Positions 15,852 through 24,443 of a DNA stretch of 64,000 nucleotides are shown here, one piece after another; the stretch's first letter is position 1, and each line of letters starts with the position of its first letter. The position numbers were made by a program, and so were the translations under genes. The DNA is from Hymenobacter plasmatis (GTDB lineage: Bacteria; Bacteroidota; Bacteroidia; Cytophagales; Hymenobacteraceae). The notes under the pieces are model-generated. The model did no database searches and was not told the origin of the DNA. It saw only the letters and a program-made list of their open reading frames with translations. Location: NCBI RefSeq assembly GCF_020711255.1, contig NZ_JAJFAW010000012.1, forward strand, positions 62,001 to 126,000, written 5' to 3'.

Positions 15852-16798
15852 TTTGCTATTCTGGGATTGGAGTAGACCCGGGTCACCTTGCTTATAACAA
15901 AGCGGGTCAGTAGCTGCATCATTTGGCTGCCTTTCTGCCTGCCTACAGCGTGCCTACAGCGTGCCTACCGTAGGCTTCAGCGACTTTGCTAGCGCTTCAT
16001 TATGGCTGGCGTAGGCCAGGTTTAAAGAAGGAGTAGGTTGCTGCATTGGTTTGGATAGCGACACTAGCTAATTATAAGGTCAGCTTGTAATAGCACAATT
16101 TGTCAGCCTGACAATACGAGCTATTTTGCTTTCCAGGAATTGACTTGGTAATGAGTTAATGCGTTAGTATTATTTATATATTCAGCTTATAAGGATACTA
16201 ATTTCCGTGGCTAGTTAACGGATAAGGCTTTTGGAACTCATTTATGTATCATAAACACCTCTATTTCAATTAATTTGATTTAGCTAATGAAACCAATGGA
16301 TTAGGTGATATTGAATGCATTTATACTTGGTTTGCTGTTCAGGTCAGTAACCCCATACCTAAGTTAGATGGCACCTGTTCTTAATGGCGTAGCTTAGTTA
16401 TACGGGGAGTGGTGCTAAGAATATGGGCACCTGCCAGGCTCATATAAACACAATGAGTGAGGAGCCCTGCTTATTTTTAATACTAACCGATTGAGCGCTT
16501 GTGAATCGATGTTGAGCTGGATTCTAACAGCTCAACAGCCGGATGTAGCTAAGTTGTGCTTGGCTAATTTGGATAGGATAGTCGATGCGTGGGTGAAGCC
16601 TTAACGGCATTAGTTTAGGTAAACCAAAGTTGGTTGGTTGTCATTTGTAAATGCTGGTTTTCCCTTTGTTGGTGCCTAATGATTCTGCCGAAATGGCTCC
16701 GGTGTTGCGGTTGAATTGGAACAGGAGAGTTGAGCTTGGGCTCAGTAAGCGCTGCTGGTTCGGTTGTGCGTTTGGCGCGGAGCGGTTACCTTCGCAGC
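15852..16798. other. AT-rich gene-free region of about 0.95 kb
   Basis: No frame here resembles a protein and the base composition is clearly richer in A+T than the surrounding genes. Visible structure: a tandem 11-base repeat (TGCCTACAGCG twice plus a partial copy, 15940-15970) and a perfect inverted repeat GTTGAGCTG / CAGCTCAAC at 16511-16519 and 16528-16536. It may hold an unrecognised small RNA or be the remnant of a lost gene. Confidence 0.55.
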
Positions 16799-16972
16799 AT
16801 GAAACTGACCCGCACAAATCTTTGGTTGGCCGCTGCCGCGGCAATGTTCCTGACGGCCTCTTGCTCGCAGGCCCCCGACGCTGAGAAAGATCCCAATGCC
16901 GACGCTACCTACAAACGCGCGCACCGTGCCGAAGGCTACCGCGAAGCTCAGCGCTCCAACGTCACCCGTTAA
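16799..16972 (+). CDS. Small lipoprotein (57 aa)
   Basis: Starts MKLTRTNLWLAAAAAMFLTASC, a short lipoprotein signal with lipobox LTASC (Cys22), followed by only 35 mature residues rich in Asp, Ala, Arg and Glu. The open frame extends to 16730, but the ATG at 16799 gives the signal peptide. TACCTTCG lies at 16787-16794, near-consensus for a -7 box, though too close to the ATG for an ordinary leader. A strong terminator follows. Function unknown. Confidence 0.78.
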   Translation: MKLTRTNLWLAAAAAMFLTASCSQAPDAEKDPNADATYKRAHRAEGYREAQRSNVTR

Positions 16973-17030
16973 TCTAGGAGTTTAGCGGCCAGCCAACTCA
17001 ACTGCCCCTGGCTTGCATCCGATAAAAATG

Positions 17031-17065
17031 AAAAGCCCCTGCCAAAATTTGGCAGGGGCTTTTTG
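17031..17065. terminator. Bidirectional terminator
   Basis: AAAAGCCCCTGCCA pairs perfectly with TGGCAGGGGCTTTT (17031-17064) and is followed by another T. It separates the convergent lipoprotein gene (plus) and the gene ending at 17132 (minus). Confidence 0.9.
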
Positions 17066-17131
17066 CGGGTTTGCATATTTAAGTCGGCTTGGCCCCGAAG
17101 AAGGGGCACGGCTTACCTGGCGACTGCGGTC

Positions 17132-17629
17132 TTATACATCCGAAGCTACACTTTCCAGGGCTGGGCTCGGCGTGGGGGTTGGCCTGAAGTTGGGCAGGGT
17201 AATGCCGGCCAGTAGGTTTTGCTCCAGTAGGTCGGCCCAGGTGCGGAGGTAGAGCACCACGTCGTCGCGCTGGTTGTGGCGCAGGGCGTCGCGGCGCTCA
17301 AAGGGAATGGCAGCGCGAATGGTAGGGTCAGAAATTTTCTCTAAGTGGGTGAGGTCGGCGCGCGTGAAGCCCAGGGCCAGCATCTCATCGATGGTCTGGT
17401 CGATGGGCAGGCCGCTGGTGGGGCAGTAGTCGATGAGCTGCCGCTCCCAGTCGCCGTAGCGCTGCATGGCCCGGGCATGGATTTCGGCCTTGGTGAGGCG
17501 CGTCACCGTTTGGGCCAGGTGACCGCAATTGCAGCTGCCCATGTGGCCCCACTGGTAGGGCGCTTGGGTGGCGAGGCGGTGCGCCGTGTCGCGCAGGGCC
17601 TGGATAACGGGAAGCGTGGACTGAGCCAT
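17132..17629 (-). CDS. Conserved-looking hypothetical protein with Cys/His motif
   Basis: 165 residues starting MAQSTLPVIQALRDTA (ATG at 17629; the open frame to 17635 uses a TTG). It carries a CNCGHLAQ motif near residues 33-40 and a YCPTSG motif near 70, so a metal site is possible. No signal peptide or membrane segment is seen and the family is not recognised. It follows the helicase gene on the same strand but a terminator (17676-17722) separates them. Confidence 0.75.
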   Translation of the reverse strand: MAQSTLPVIQALRDTAHRLATQAPYQWGHMGSCNCGHLAQTVTRLTKAEIHARAMQRYGDWERQLIDYCPTSGLPIDQTIDEMLALGFTRADLTHLEKISDPTIRAAIPFERRDALRHNQRDDVVLYLRTWADLLEQNLLAGITLPNFRPTPTPSPALESVASDV

Positions 17630-17675
17630 GAGCAAACAGAATAATGTATTCGTGGGTAAGCACGTAATCTGCCTT

Positions 17676-17722
17676 AAAAAGCAAAACAGCCCGGAAAAAG
17701 TTTTCCGAGCTGTTTTGCTTTT
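17676..17722 (-). terminator. Terminator after the helicase gene
   Basis: AAAAAGCAAAACAGC pairs with GCTGTTTTGCTTTT in a long stem whose inner part is CCGGAAAA / TTTTCCG. It lies 16 bases past the helicase stop. Confidence 0.88.
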
Positions 17723-17737
17723 ACTTGAGGACGTTGC

Positions 17738-19225
17738 CTAGAACGAGCCGCGGCGCGTGCCGCCGGCATCGCCCCGACGACGGCCGCCCTGGTCGCCACC
17801 TTCGCGGTTGCCACCCACGTTCACGCGGGCCCCGCCGCTGCCGAAGCGGCGAGCCGTATCCGAATGACCGCCGCCGGCCGGAGCCGCCGGACGGCTACGC
17901 TCGCCGCTGGGGCGGCCGCCGCCTTGGTTGCTGCTGGGGCGCCCACCGCCCTGGCCACCGCCGGAACGGCCGCCACCACCATTGCCGCCATCGCGGGGGC
18001 CGGAACGGGCCGGACGACCAGCCGGGCCCTTGGGCCGGATGATGCGCTCGTTGCCGTGCAGCATAACGGGCTTGATGCGGCCCGAAGTAAATGGATGCTC
18101 GGCTTCCACGTCAATCTGACGGCTGATGAGCTTCTGGATATCCTGGAGGTAGGCGCGCTCCTCGTCTTCCACGAAGGAAAACGCGGTGCCGAATGCCCCA
18201 GCCCGGCCGGTGCGGCCAATGCGGTGCACGTAGGTCTCGGGCTCGTTCGGGATTTCGTAGTTGATAACGTGGGTCAGCTCGTCCACGTCGATGCCGCGGG
18301 CGGCGATATCGGTGGCCACCAACACGCGGGTGCTGCCGGCCTTGAAGTTGGACAAGGCGCGCTGGCGGTGGTTCTGGCTTTTGTTGCCGTGGATGGCTTC
18401 GGCCTGAATCTGGTTGGCGGCTAGAGCCTTCACCACTTTGTCGGCGCCGTGCTTGGTGCGGGTGAAAACCAGGACGCGCTTGATGCCTTTGTCCTCCAGA
18501 ATGTGGCGGAGCAGGGCGGGCTTGTCGTTGGTTTCAACCAGGTAAACCGACTGCGTAACGGTATCGGCGGTGCTGCTGACGGGCGTTACGGCCACGCGCA
18601 CGGGGTTGGGGCGCAGGATGGTGCTGGCCAGCTCCTGAATCTGGCCGGGCATGGTGGCCGAGAAAAACAGCGTCTGGCGCTTGGTGGGCAGCTTGGGCAG
18701 GATGCGCTTGATGTCGTTGATGAAGCCCATGTCCAGCATGCGGTCGGCTTCGTCGAGCACGAATACTTCCACCTGGCGCAGGTCCACGAAGCCCTGGTTC
18801 ATGAGGTCGAGTAGGCGGCCGGGAGTAGCGATAAGTACTTCCACGCCGCGCTTGAGCTGCGCTACCTGCGGGTTTTGACCCACGCCGCCGAAAATAACGG
18901 TGTGGCGAATCTGGCTCAGGTGGCGGCCGTAGGCGCCGAAGCTTTCGTTGATTTGGATGGCCAGCTCGCGGGTTGGCGTGAGCACGAGGCAGCGAATGGC
19001 GCGCGGGGCATGGTTGGAAACCTGGGCCGTGCGGTGCAGCACCTGCAGGATGGGCACGGTGAAGGCCGCCGTTTTGCCGGTGCCGGTTTGGGCCACGCCG
19101 AGGAGGTCTTTGCCTTCGAGCACGTGCGGAATGGCTTGCTCCTGGATGGGGGTGGGGGTGGTGTATCCTTCCTCTTTGAGGGCTTTGAGGATGGGGTCAA
19201 TCAGATTTAAATCGTCAAACGTCAT
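17738..19225 (-). CDS. DEAD-box RNA helicase, RhlE type
   Basis: A 495-residue helicase with the full motif set: Q motif ([10 protein letters not shown]), motif [13 protein letters not shown] as [16 protein letters not shown] (FFSATMP), and motifs V-VI ([21 protein letters not shown]). The last 110 residues are Gly/Arg/Ser-rich (RGG-like), an RNA-binding tail. It unwinds RNA in ribosome assembly or decay, often in the cold. The nearest consensus -7 box (19500-19507, minus strand) would give a leader of about 270 bases, typical of cold-induced helicase genes. Confidence 0.95.
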   Translation of the reverse strand: MTFDDLNLIDPILKALKEEGYTTPTPIQEQAIPHVLEGKDLLGVAQTGTGKTAAFTVPILQVLHRTAQVSNHAPRAIRCLVLTPTRELAIQINESFGAYGRHLSQIRHTVIFGGVGQNPQVAQLKRGVEVLIATPGRLLDLMNQGFVDLRQVEVFVLDEADRMLDMGFINDIKRILPKLPTKRQTLFFSATMPGQIQELASTILRPNPVRVAVTPVSSTADTVTQSVYLVETNDKPALLRHILEDKGIKRVLVFTRTKHGADKVVKALAANQIQAEAIHGNKSQNHRQRALSNFKAGSTRVLVATDIAARGIDVDELTHVINYEIPNEPETYVHRIGRTGRAGAFGTAFSFVEDEERAYLQDIQKLISRQIDVEAEHPFTSGRIKPVMLHGNERIIRPKGPAGRPARSGPRDGGNGGGGRSGGGQGGGRPSSNQGGGRPSGERSRPAAPAGGGHSDTARRFGSGGARVNVGGNREGGDQGGRRRGDAGGTRRGSF

Positions 19226-19499
19226 GTGTAGTGTTTGGTACTGGGTACTTAAGTTAGGAGTCTGGCAGACACGGGCCTGCCGAACAGTAGGGTGCGCCTA
19301 ACGCGTTGGCATAGGCGGGCATGGCCACGCCGGACTGCGCCAGGCGTGGGCGGGGTTGGCGGCTCGTCGGAGGCCGTCATGTTCCCTGAATGAAGAGAAG
19401 TTGGGGTGAGGTGCGCTTACTTGCGGAGGCAGCCGAGGCGCGGGGCTTTGCCCGGCACAGCCGGGCGGCGGGCTGCTCCGACGGCGGCCCTGGTTTCTA

Positions 19500-19507
19500 C
19501 AAAGGTA
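19500..19507 (-). promoter_or_regulatory. Candidate distal -7 box for the helicase gene
   Basis: Reads TACCTTTG on the minus strand, 275 bases upstream of the helicase start; no -33 partner is clear. The gap 19226-19525 holds no gene and would be mostly helicase leader. It may be chance. Confidence 0.4.
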
Positions 19508-19525
19508 CAACATTGCTTCCCCACC

Positions 19526-20041
19526 ATGCAGATTATTGAGCGGAGCCGCGTATTCAACGGCCATTACAAAGTCAATCAACTTATCGTTCAAGACGGCGAC
19601 ACCCAGCTCAAGCGCGAGCAGTTTGCGCCCGGCAAGGCCGTGGCCGCGCTGGTCTACGACACCGACCGGCAGGTGTACGTGCTCACCCGCCAGTTCCGCA
19701 TCGGCCCCGAAGCCGAAATCCTGGAGATAGCCGCTGGCATGATAGACGGCGACGAAACCCCTGATACGGCCGTGCGCCGCGAGATTCACGAGGAATTGGG
19801 CTACGAAATCGACAAGCTGGAAAAAATCGTGGACATGTGGCCCTCGCCCGGCACCAGCTCCGAACTAATCACCGTGTACTACGCCGAGGTGAGCCACCGC
19901 AGCGGCGATGGCGGCGGGCTGGTTGAGGAAAACGAGAATATTGAAATGGTGGACTTCACTTGGGACCAACTGGTGGCTGAGCCGCTGCAGGATGCCAAGA
20001 CGGTGATTGCCGTGCAGTGGGTGCGGCTGCGGAAGTCGTAG
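19526..20041 (+). CDS. NUDIX hydrolase, probable ADP-ribose pyrophosphatase
   Basis: A 171-residue protein with an intact NUDIX box GMIDGDETPDTAVRREIHEELGY (G-x5-E-x7-REUxEExGU). The N-terminal strands and the dimer-like arrangement (VLTRQFRIGPEAEILEIAAG) fit ADP-ribose/nucleotide-sugar pyrophosphatases. The start at MQIIERSRVFNGHY is chosen; the frame upstream to 19406 is Arg-rich without family sequence. It is divergent from the helicase. A repeat (R2) begins two bases after the stop. Confidence 0.93.
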   Translation: MQIIERSRVFNGHYKVNQLIVQDGDTQLKREQFAPGKAVAALVYDTDRQVYVLTRQFRIGPEAEILEIAAGMIDGDETPDTAVRREIHEELGYEIDKLEKIVDMWPSPGTSSELITVYYAEVSHRSGDGGGLVEENENIEMVDFTWDQLVAEPLQDAKTVIAVQWVRLRKS

Positions 20042-20042
20042 G

Positions 20043-20207
20043 GGAACCTCACCCCCGGCCCCTCTCCAAAAGAGAGGGGAGCCCCGGCACCAAGTTTCAG
20101 CTCAATCTCAATTTAAATAAAAAGGCCCGGCTCAATTGAGCCGGGCCTTTTATTGGCTTACCGTTCGGCTCTCCTCTCTTTTGGAGAGGGGCCGGGGGTG
20201 AGGTTCC
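20043..20207. repeat. R2 inverted-repeat unit, copy 1
   Basis: Two 41-base arms, 20043-20083 and 20167-20207, are inverted copies differing at about one or two bases, with the core AACCTCACCCCCGGCCCC and an inner CCTCTCCAAAAGAGAGG hairpin. They enclose a terminator. A third arm lies at 53441-53480 with a partial partner at 53309. Confidence 0.85.
20117..20154. terminator. Bidirectional terminator inside R2 unit
   Basis: AAAGGCCCGGCTCAA / TTGAGCCGGGCCTTT (20121-20150) is a perfect palindrome flanked by A and T runs, between the convergent NUDIX gene and the secreted-protein gene. Confidence 0.9.
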
Positions 20208-20798
20208 CTACTGCGCCGCTGGCAAGTTTAGGATATAATCGAACGTCTGATAAAGCTTGGCGTCGCGGATGCTCACGGCCAACTCCTGGGCATCCATTTT
20301 AGGGAAAGGGATAGCGCGTTGAGCCATGTAGAGGTCGCGGCCGAAGAAACGGCCGTTGCCGGGCTCCAAGGTTTGGGCGAAGACTTCCTTTCCGTCTTTG
20401 GAAGTAACGGTAAGCGTGAGGTTGGCTAAATCAGCGTTTTTGGGGCCTTGGCGGTGGATGGTGACCAGCAAGGCACCGCCAGCGGGAATGGCGGCCACGC
20501 GGCGCTGGTAGGTCGTATCAGCCCAATCCTTCAGTTTTCGTAGCGCGTTGATTTCGGTCAGCAAATCATTGTAGGAGCGGTAGCCCAGGCGGGTAAAAGA
20601 ACCGTCGACGTCCTGCTCCTCGTCGGTGTTTTTGGTCACGTTCTGCACGTAGGGCGACACGGCATCTTTCTGGGCAAACGTATAGCGCTTGCGGCCTTTG
20701 GCGGCCTTGCCGGTGGGCTGAGCCATTGCGGTGCCGGCCAGCAAGCTCAAGAGGCAAATGGTGAGTAGACGGCGCACTAAAAGAGGAAAAGTGGGCAT
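20208..20798 (-). CDS. Secreted hypothetical protein
   Basis: 196 residues with a signal peptide (MPTFPLLVRRLLTICLLSLLAGTAMAQ, cleavage after AMA). The mature part is soluble and beta-strand-rich in its second half (TLTVTSKDGKEVFAQTLEPGNGRFF). No family recognised. A consensus box at 20861-20868 lies 62 bases upstream. Its last bases abut the R2 repeat arm. Confidence 0.78.
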   Translation of the reverse strand: MPTFPLLVRRLLTICLLSLLAGTAMAQPTGKAAKGRKRYTFAQKDAVSPYVQNVTKNTDEEQDVDGSFTRLGYRSYNDLLTEINALRKLKDWADTTYQRRVAAIPAGGALLVTIHRQGPKNADLANLTLTVTSKDGKEVFAQTLEPGNGRFFGRDLYMAQRAIPFPKMDAQELAVSIRDAKLYQTFDYILNLPAAQ

Positions 20799-20860
20799 AG
20801 GTGGGATTTAAATAAATGAGTACAGGAAGATTGCGGGCAACCTACAATGAATTGAGCCCA

Positions 20861-20868
20861 CAAAAGTA
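20861..20868 (-). promoter_or_regulatory. -7 promoter box for the secreted-protein gene
   Basis: TACTTTTG on the minus strand, an exact TAnnTTTG match 62 bases upstream of the start at 20798. No exact -33 TTG is seen. Confidence 0.5.
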
Positions 20869-20914
20869 ACTGACTGCCACGATAAACCCGGCCGTGCTGT
20901 CCCGCAGCATTCAC

Positions 20915-21547
20915 CTATTTCAGCATTTCGCGGTAACTCATAAACCGCTCAATCAGTCCCTCTGGGTGCTGCTCGTCAAATTCCCCAAAACCCAGTACGA
21001 TGGCGGGGGCGGGCTGCACGAATTGGATGGCCTGCTTGACGTCTTCCAGATACCAGCCGATGCGTTCCCGGTCGCCATCGGCGGCCGCAAATTCGGCGTC
21101 CCAGCGCAGCGCGTCCGGGCTTTTGCGCACCAGAAACGGCAGCACGAAGGGGATATAGCGGCTGAAAACCGGGTTTTCGGTGCTGGTCAGGCGAGTGTCG
21201 GGCCATACGTTAAACTCGGCAAACGAGGCCGGCGGTGCCACCAGAAATTGGGCTTTCTCCAGGGTCATCTCCCCGAACATTTCGATGCGGTTGGGCTGGG
21301 CGTAGAACTGCGCGAAAGCCGTGTACCACACCGACACACCCGCGGGATTCAGCAGCTGGTAGGGGTGAAAGGAACTGCCGATGCTCAAGCCGCCATGGGC
21401 ACCGATGACGAGGTTGTACAGCTCGCCAAACTTCGCAATGTCAGCGGATTGCTGGTAGGGGCTGTTGGTGAGGCCGTAGAGGTAGAAGCTGGCAAAATCA
21501 TTCAGGGTGGGGCCGGTAGGGCCAGCGGCAGGAGTGGTATCAGGCAC
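20915..21547 (-). CDS. Hypothetical protein (210 aa)
   Basis: A soluble 210-residue protein without signal peptide, membrane segment or motif that I recognise. It begins with a GTG at 21547 (MPDTTPAAGPTGPTLNDFASFYL); no in-frame ATG is upstream. Aromatic-rich segments (ASFYLYGLTNSPYQQ, GWYLEDVKQAIQF) suggest a compact fold. A consensus -7 box lies 56 bases upstream, which supports the start. Confidence 0.75.
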   Translation of the reverse strand: MPDTTPAAGPTGPTLNDFASFYLYGLTNSPYQQSADIAKFGELYNLVIGAHGGLSIGSSFHPYQLLNPAGVSVWYTAFAQFYAQPNRIEMFGEMTLEKAQFLVAPPASFAEFNVWPDTRLTSTENPVFSRYIPFVLPFLVRKSPDALRWDAEFAAADGDRERIGWYLEDVKQAIQFVQPAPAIVLGFGEFDEQHPEGLIERFMSYREMLK

Positions 21548-21602
21548 GTGGAGCAGCGGTAAAAACGGGAGGGAGGCGAGTGAGAAGTGGCTTAGCTGTA
21601 CA

Positions 21603-21610
21603 CAAACCTA
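21603..21610 (-). promoter_or_regulatory. -7 promoter box for the 210-aa gene
   Basis: TAGGTTTG on the minus strand, exact TAnnTTTG, 56 bases upstream of the GTG start at 21547. Confidence 0.55.
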
Positions 21611-21737
21611 CTTCCCATTGGGCTGAACTTACTAGGCTCTGGTTCGCCCTCAGCGTAGTAGCACCCTTTGTATCAAGACAGTCTTTGGGGGTATTGGTGC
21701 GCGTTCGCGCTAGAGAGCTAGCCGCGTTATAGAACGA

Positions 21738-21848
21738 ATGTAGAGACGCGACACTTCGCGTCTCGGCGTTGTACGATTGCGACAGAACTAACTTTGGCTT
21801 CGCTAATCATCGTTCAACGCCGAGACGCGAAGTGTCGCGTCTCTACAT
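21738..21848. repeat. REP pair upstream of the RAYT gene
   Basis: Two perfect inverted 33-base copies (21738-21770 and 21816-21848) of a palindromic REP with core TAGAGACGCGACACTTCGCG. Each copy can itself fold through CGCGA / TCGCG arms. The pair flanks a consensus -7 box and ends seven bases before the transposase start. Confidence 0.92.
21789..21796 (+). promoter_or_regulatory. Candidate -7 box between the REP arms
   Basis: TAACTTTG, exact TAnnTTTG, 60 bases before the RAYT start. A TTG 17 bases upstream (21769-21771) lies at the edge of the first REP, so the repeat may supply the -33 element. Confidence 0.5.
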
Positions 21849-21855
21849 TTTTACA

Positions 21856-22443
21856 ATGCAGGAGCCGCCGCTTTTTCAGGACAAATACCGCATTCCTTCT
21901 GCGCGCCTGCCTGGTTATGATTACGGTCAAAGCGGTATGTATTTCATTACCGTTTGCACCAAAAATCGACAGCCTTATTTTGGAAATATTGAGGTGCCGG
22001 ATAATGATTGGAACGCTGCATTTCTGCAAGCGACTGCGTTAGGAAAGAAGGCTGCTGAATGTTGGTCCGCTATTCCGCATCATACGTCGTTTGTACAGTT
22101 GGATGCTTTTATTCTGATGCCAGACCATTTGCATGGGATTTTGCTATTTGATAAGGATATTGTTAACGGCGCGGACGAGGAGACGCGAAGTGTCGCGTCT
22201 CTACACGCCTACGAAAACCAGTTTGGGCCTCAGTCTCGGAATTTGGCCTCGGTAATTCGAGGATTTAAATCGGCTGTAACAAACTATGCCCGTTACCATG
22301 AAATTGAATTTCAATGGCAGGCTAGGTTTCACGAAAGGGTAGTCCGCAATCAAAACGAGCTGGAGCGTATACAACATTATATTCTAACCAATCCGAGCCG
22401 CTGGGAAGCAGACCAAGACAATGGCGAAGGCCTTTATAGATAA
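21856..22443 (+). CDS. REP-associated tyrosine transposase (RAYT, Y1/IS200-like)
   Basis: A 195-residue single-strand-specific HUH-type transposase. The metal pair is His91/His93 in MPDHLHGIL and the nucleophile is Tyr175 in IQHYILTNP. The start MQEPPLFQDKYRIPSARLPG is the usual RAYT opening; the longer open frame runs through a REP repeat. RAYTs bind and cut REP palindromes, and identical REPs sit on both sides (21738-21848 and 22445-22477). Unusually, a 26-base REP copy lies inside the gene in frame and encodes residues ETRSVASLH (109-117) without destroying the catalytic motifs. Confidence 0.93.
   Translation: MQEPPLFQDKYRIPSARLPGYDYGQSGMYFITVCTKNRQPYFGNIEVPDNDWNAAFLQATALGKKAAECWSAIPHHTSFVQLDAFILMPDHLHGILLFDKDIVNGADEETRSVASLHAYENQFGPQSRNLASVIRGFKSAVTNYARYHEIEFQWQARFHERVVRNQNELERIQHYILTNPSRWEADQDNGEGLYR
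22180..22205. repeat. REP copy inside the RAYT coding sequence
   Basis: 26 bases identical to the right upstream REP arm, in the same orientation, located between the HUH motif and the catalytic Tyr of the transposase. It is read in frame. Confidence 0.9.
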
Positions 22444-22444
22444 A

Positions 22445-22477
22445 ATGTAGAGACGCGACACTTCGCGTCTCAGCATT
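22445..22477. repeat. REP copy downstream of RAYT
   Basis: Begins two bases after the stop codon region of the transposase. It matches the left upstream REP arm except at its far end (CAGCATT instead of CGGCGTT). Confidence 0.9.
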
Positions 22478-22489
22478 CGGGCCGACCTG

Positions 22490-24205
22490 CTACTTCCCCA
22501 CCATCTTATCCCGCACGCCCTTAAACTCTGAGCCTTCGCGCCACTTCGGAAACGTGGTTTCGCTGGCCAGGCGCTGGCCGACGCGGAAGTAGAGCTGCGC
22601 ATCTTCGGCCACGCCGGTGAGGTCCCAGCTGGGGTCCATTTGGTCGGCGGGTTTGTGGTACATGTTGGTGGTGTAGTTCTGGCGCTTTTCGGCGATGTAT
22701 TCCTTGCCGTGGGCGCGGCTTTCGTAGCCGCCGCTGGCGTAGAGCGAGGGCACGCCCACGTGGGCAAAATTGAAGTGGTCGGAGCGGTAGAACATGCCGG
22801 TTTCAGGCGTTTGGTCCGGCAGCACGTACCGGCCCTGCTCCTTGGCGGCGGCGCGGGCGTAGTCTTCCAGCTCCGACTGCCCGTAGCCGATAACGGTGAG
22901 GTCCTTCATGCGGCCGTAGGGCCAGAGCATGTCCATGTTGAGGTCGGCCACGGTTTTGGCCAGCGGAAACGGCGGGTGCTGGGCGTAGTAGCCCGAGCCC
23001 AGCAAGCCCTGCTCTTCGCCGGTCACGGCCAGGAACACGATGCTGCGGGCGGGCTTCACTTTGGCCGTCTGGAAGGCTTTGGCGATGCTGAGCAGGGCGG
23101 CCAGGCCGGTGCCGTCGTCCACGGCGCCGTTGTAGATGGAGTCGCCGGCAATGGCTTTGCCCACGCCGAAATGGTCCCAGTGGGCCGAATAGATGATGTA
23201 TTCACCGGCGCGGGTGGTACCAGGGAGCACGGCCAACACGTTTTTGGAGGTCTGGCGGCGCAGCTTGTTTTGCAGGCTGGTGCTCATGCTGAGGCCCAGG
23301 GCCCGGGGCCGGAAACCGCGCTGGTTGGCAGCGGCATAGAGCGCTTCGTAGTTCTGGCCGGCAGCCGTGAAGACGCGTTTGGCAGCGTCGAGCGTCAGCC
23401 AGCCTTCCATGGCGCACTTGCTGGCGCCGCGGTCGGGCGTTTGGGGGCGCAGCTTGGGGCCCACGGCGCCGCTCAGCACCACGCTCCAGGGGTAGGCGGC
23501 GGGCTTGGTGTCGTGCACGATGAGGATGCCTGCGGCCCCGTGGCGGGCGGCTTCGTCGTATTTGTAGGTCCAGCGGCCGTAGTAGGTCATGGCCTTGCCC
23601 TTGAAGAGCGTGCTGTCGTTGCCGGCATTGCCCGGGTCATTCACCAGCACCACTACGGTTTTGCCCTTCACGTCGAGGCCGGCGTAGTCGTCCCAGCCGT
23701 ATTCGGGCGCCACCACGCCGTAGCCAGCAAAGACCAGCGGCGAGTTGGTGACGGCCACGGTGGGCTGCTCGCGCTGCGTAAACACCACGTAATCGGTCTT
23801 GTACTGCAAGGTCAGCTGTTGGCCCTTGCCCGCAATCTGCATGGTTGGGGCCGGCGTGACGCTGATTTCCACCATCGGAACCGACTGGAAGTAGCTGCCA
23901 TTAGGCCCGGGCTGTAAGCCCAACTGCTTGAACTGCGCCGCCAGGTAGTTGGTAATGCGCTCTTCGCCCAGTGTAAACGGCTTGCGCCCCTGCATCTCCT
24001 CCGAGGACACAGCTTTGAGGTAGCTGCCCACTTCCGCCGCTGTAATTGCGGCGGAGTCGCCGGCCGTGGCCTCGACGGGCGGGGTGGCCGTGGTGGTAGC
24101 AGTTTCATTGGTAGACTTGGATTGGCAGCTGGCCAGGGCCAGGACCAGCAGCCCAACCGGCAGCAGCCGTGGCGTAATCGAGTGCAAAGGGGAAAGCTTA
24201 TTCAT
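22490..24205 (-). CDS. M28 family zinc metallopeptidase lipoprotein
   Basis: 571 residues, starting MNKLSPLHSITPRLLPVGLLVLALASC, a lipoprotein signal with lipobox ending at Cys27. A PA-like inserted region (about 100-300) precedes the M28 catalytic domain: AHWDHFG, NGAVDDGTGLAALL, TGEEQGLLGSGYY (catalytic Glu and a metal Glu), LNMDML and RSDHFNF supply the two-zinc site. It is an exported aminopeptidase acting in the periplasm or at the surface. The ATG at 24205 is preferred to a TTG at 24211. It faces the RAYT/REP element. Confidence 0.94.
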   Translation of the reverse strand: MNKLSPLHSITPRLLPVGLLVLALASCQSKSTNETATTTATPPVEATAGDSAAITAAEVGSYLKAVSSEEMQGRKPFTLGEERITNYLAAQFKQLGLQPGPNGSYFQSVPMVEISVTPAPTMQIAGKGQQLTLQYKTDYVVFTQREQPTVAVTNSPLVFAGYGVVAPEYGWDDYAGLDVKGKTVVVLVNDPGNAGNDSTLFKGKAMTYYGRWTYKYDEAARHGAAGILIVHDTKPAAYPWSVVLSGAVGPKLRPQTPDRGASKCAMEGWLTLDAAKRVFTAAGQNYEALYAAANQRGFRPRALGLSMSTSLQNKLRRQTSKNVLAVLPGTTRAGEYIIYSAHWDHFGVGKAIAGDSIYNGAVDDGTGLAALLSIAKAFQTAKVKPARSIVFLAVTGEEQGLLGSGYYAQHPPFPLAKTVADLNMDMLWPYGRMKDLTVIGYGQSELEDYARAAAKEQGRYVLPDQTPETGMFYRSDHFNFAHVGVPSLYASGGYESRAHGKEYIAEKRQNYTTNMYHKPADQMDPSWDLTGVAEDAQLYFRVGQRLASETTFPKWREGSEFKGVRDKMVGK

Positions 24206-24443
24206 AAGCAATTGAGCTGGACGCCAAAGCGGCTGGGTTTACCGGTTCAAGGTACTCGACATTCGTTCTTGCACGCGCTTGGTGCTACCGTAAGGTCAAT
24301 TTTCTGGTTGACTGGAAGCTATTGAATCACGCCGTTTGAAGAGGCAGTAAGCATTGACAATCCAGGAAATGGCCTAGCACCATTCAGCCACTGCGGTGCT
24401 GTAGCAGCTGTAGCAGACTGGGATTGGGGCCGTGGAGTAGTGG

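Noticed and set aside
21769-21855. Extended N-terminus of the RAYT protein
   Set aside because: These codons run through the REP repeat and match no RAYT start; the ATG at 21856 fits the family.
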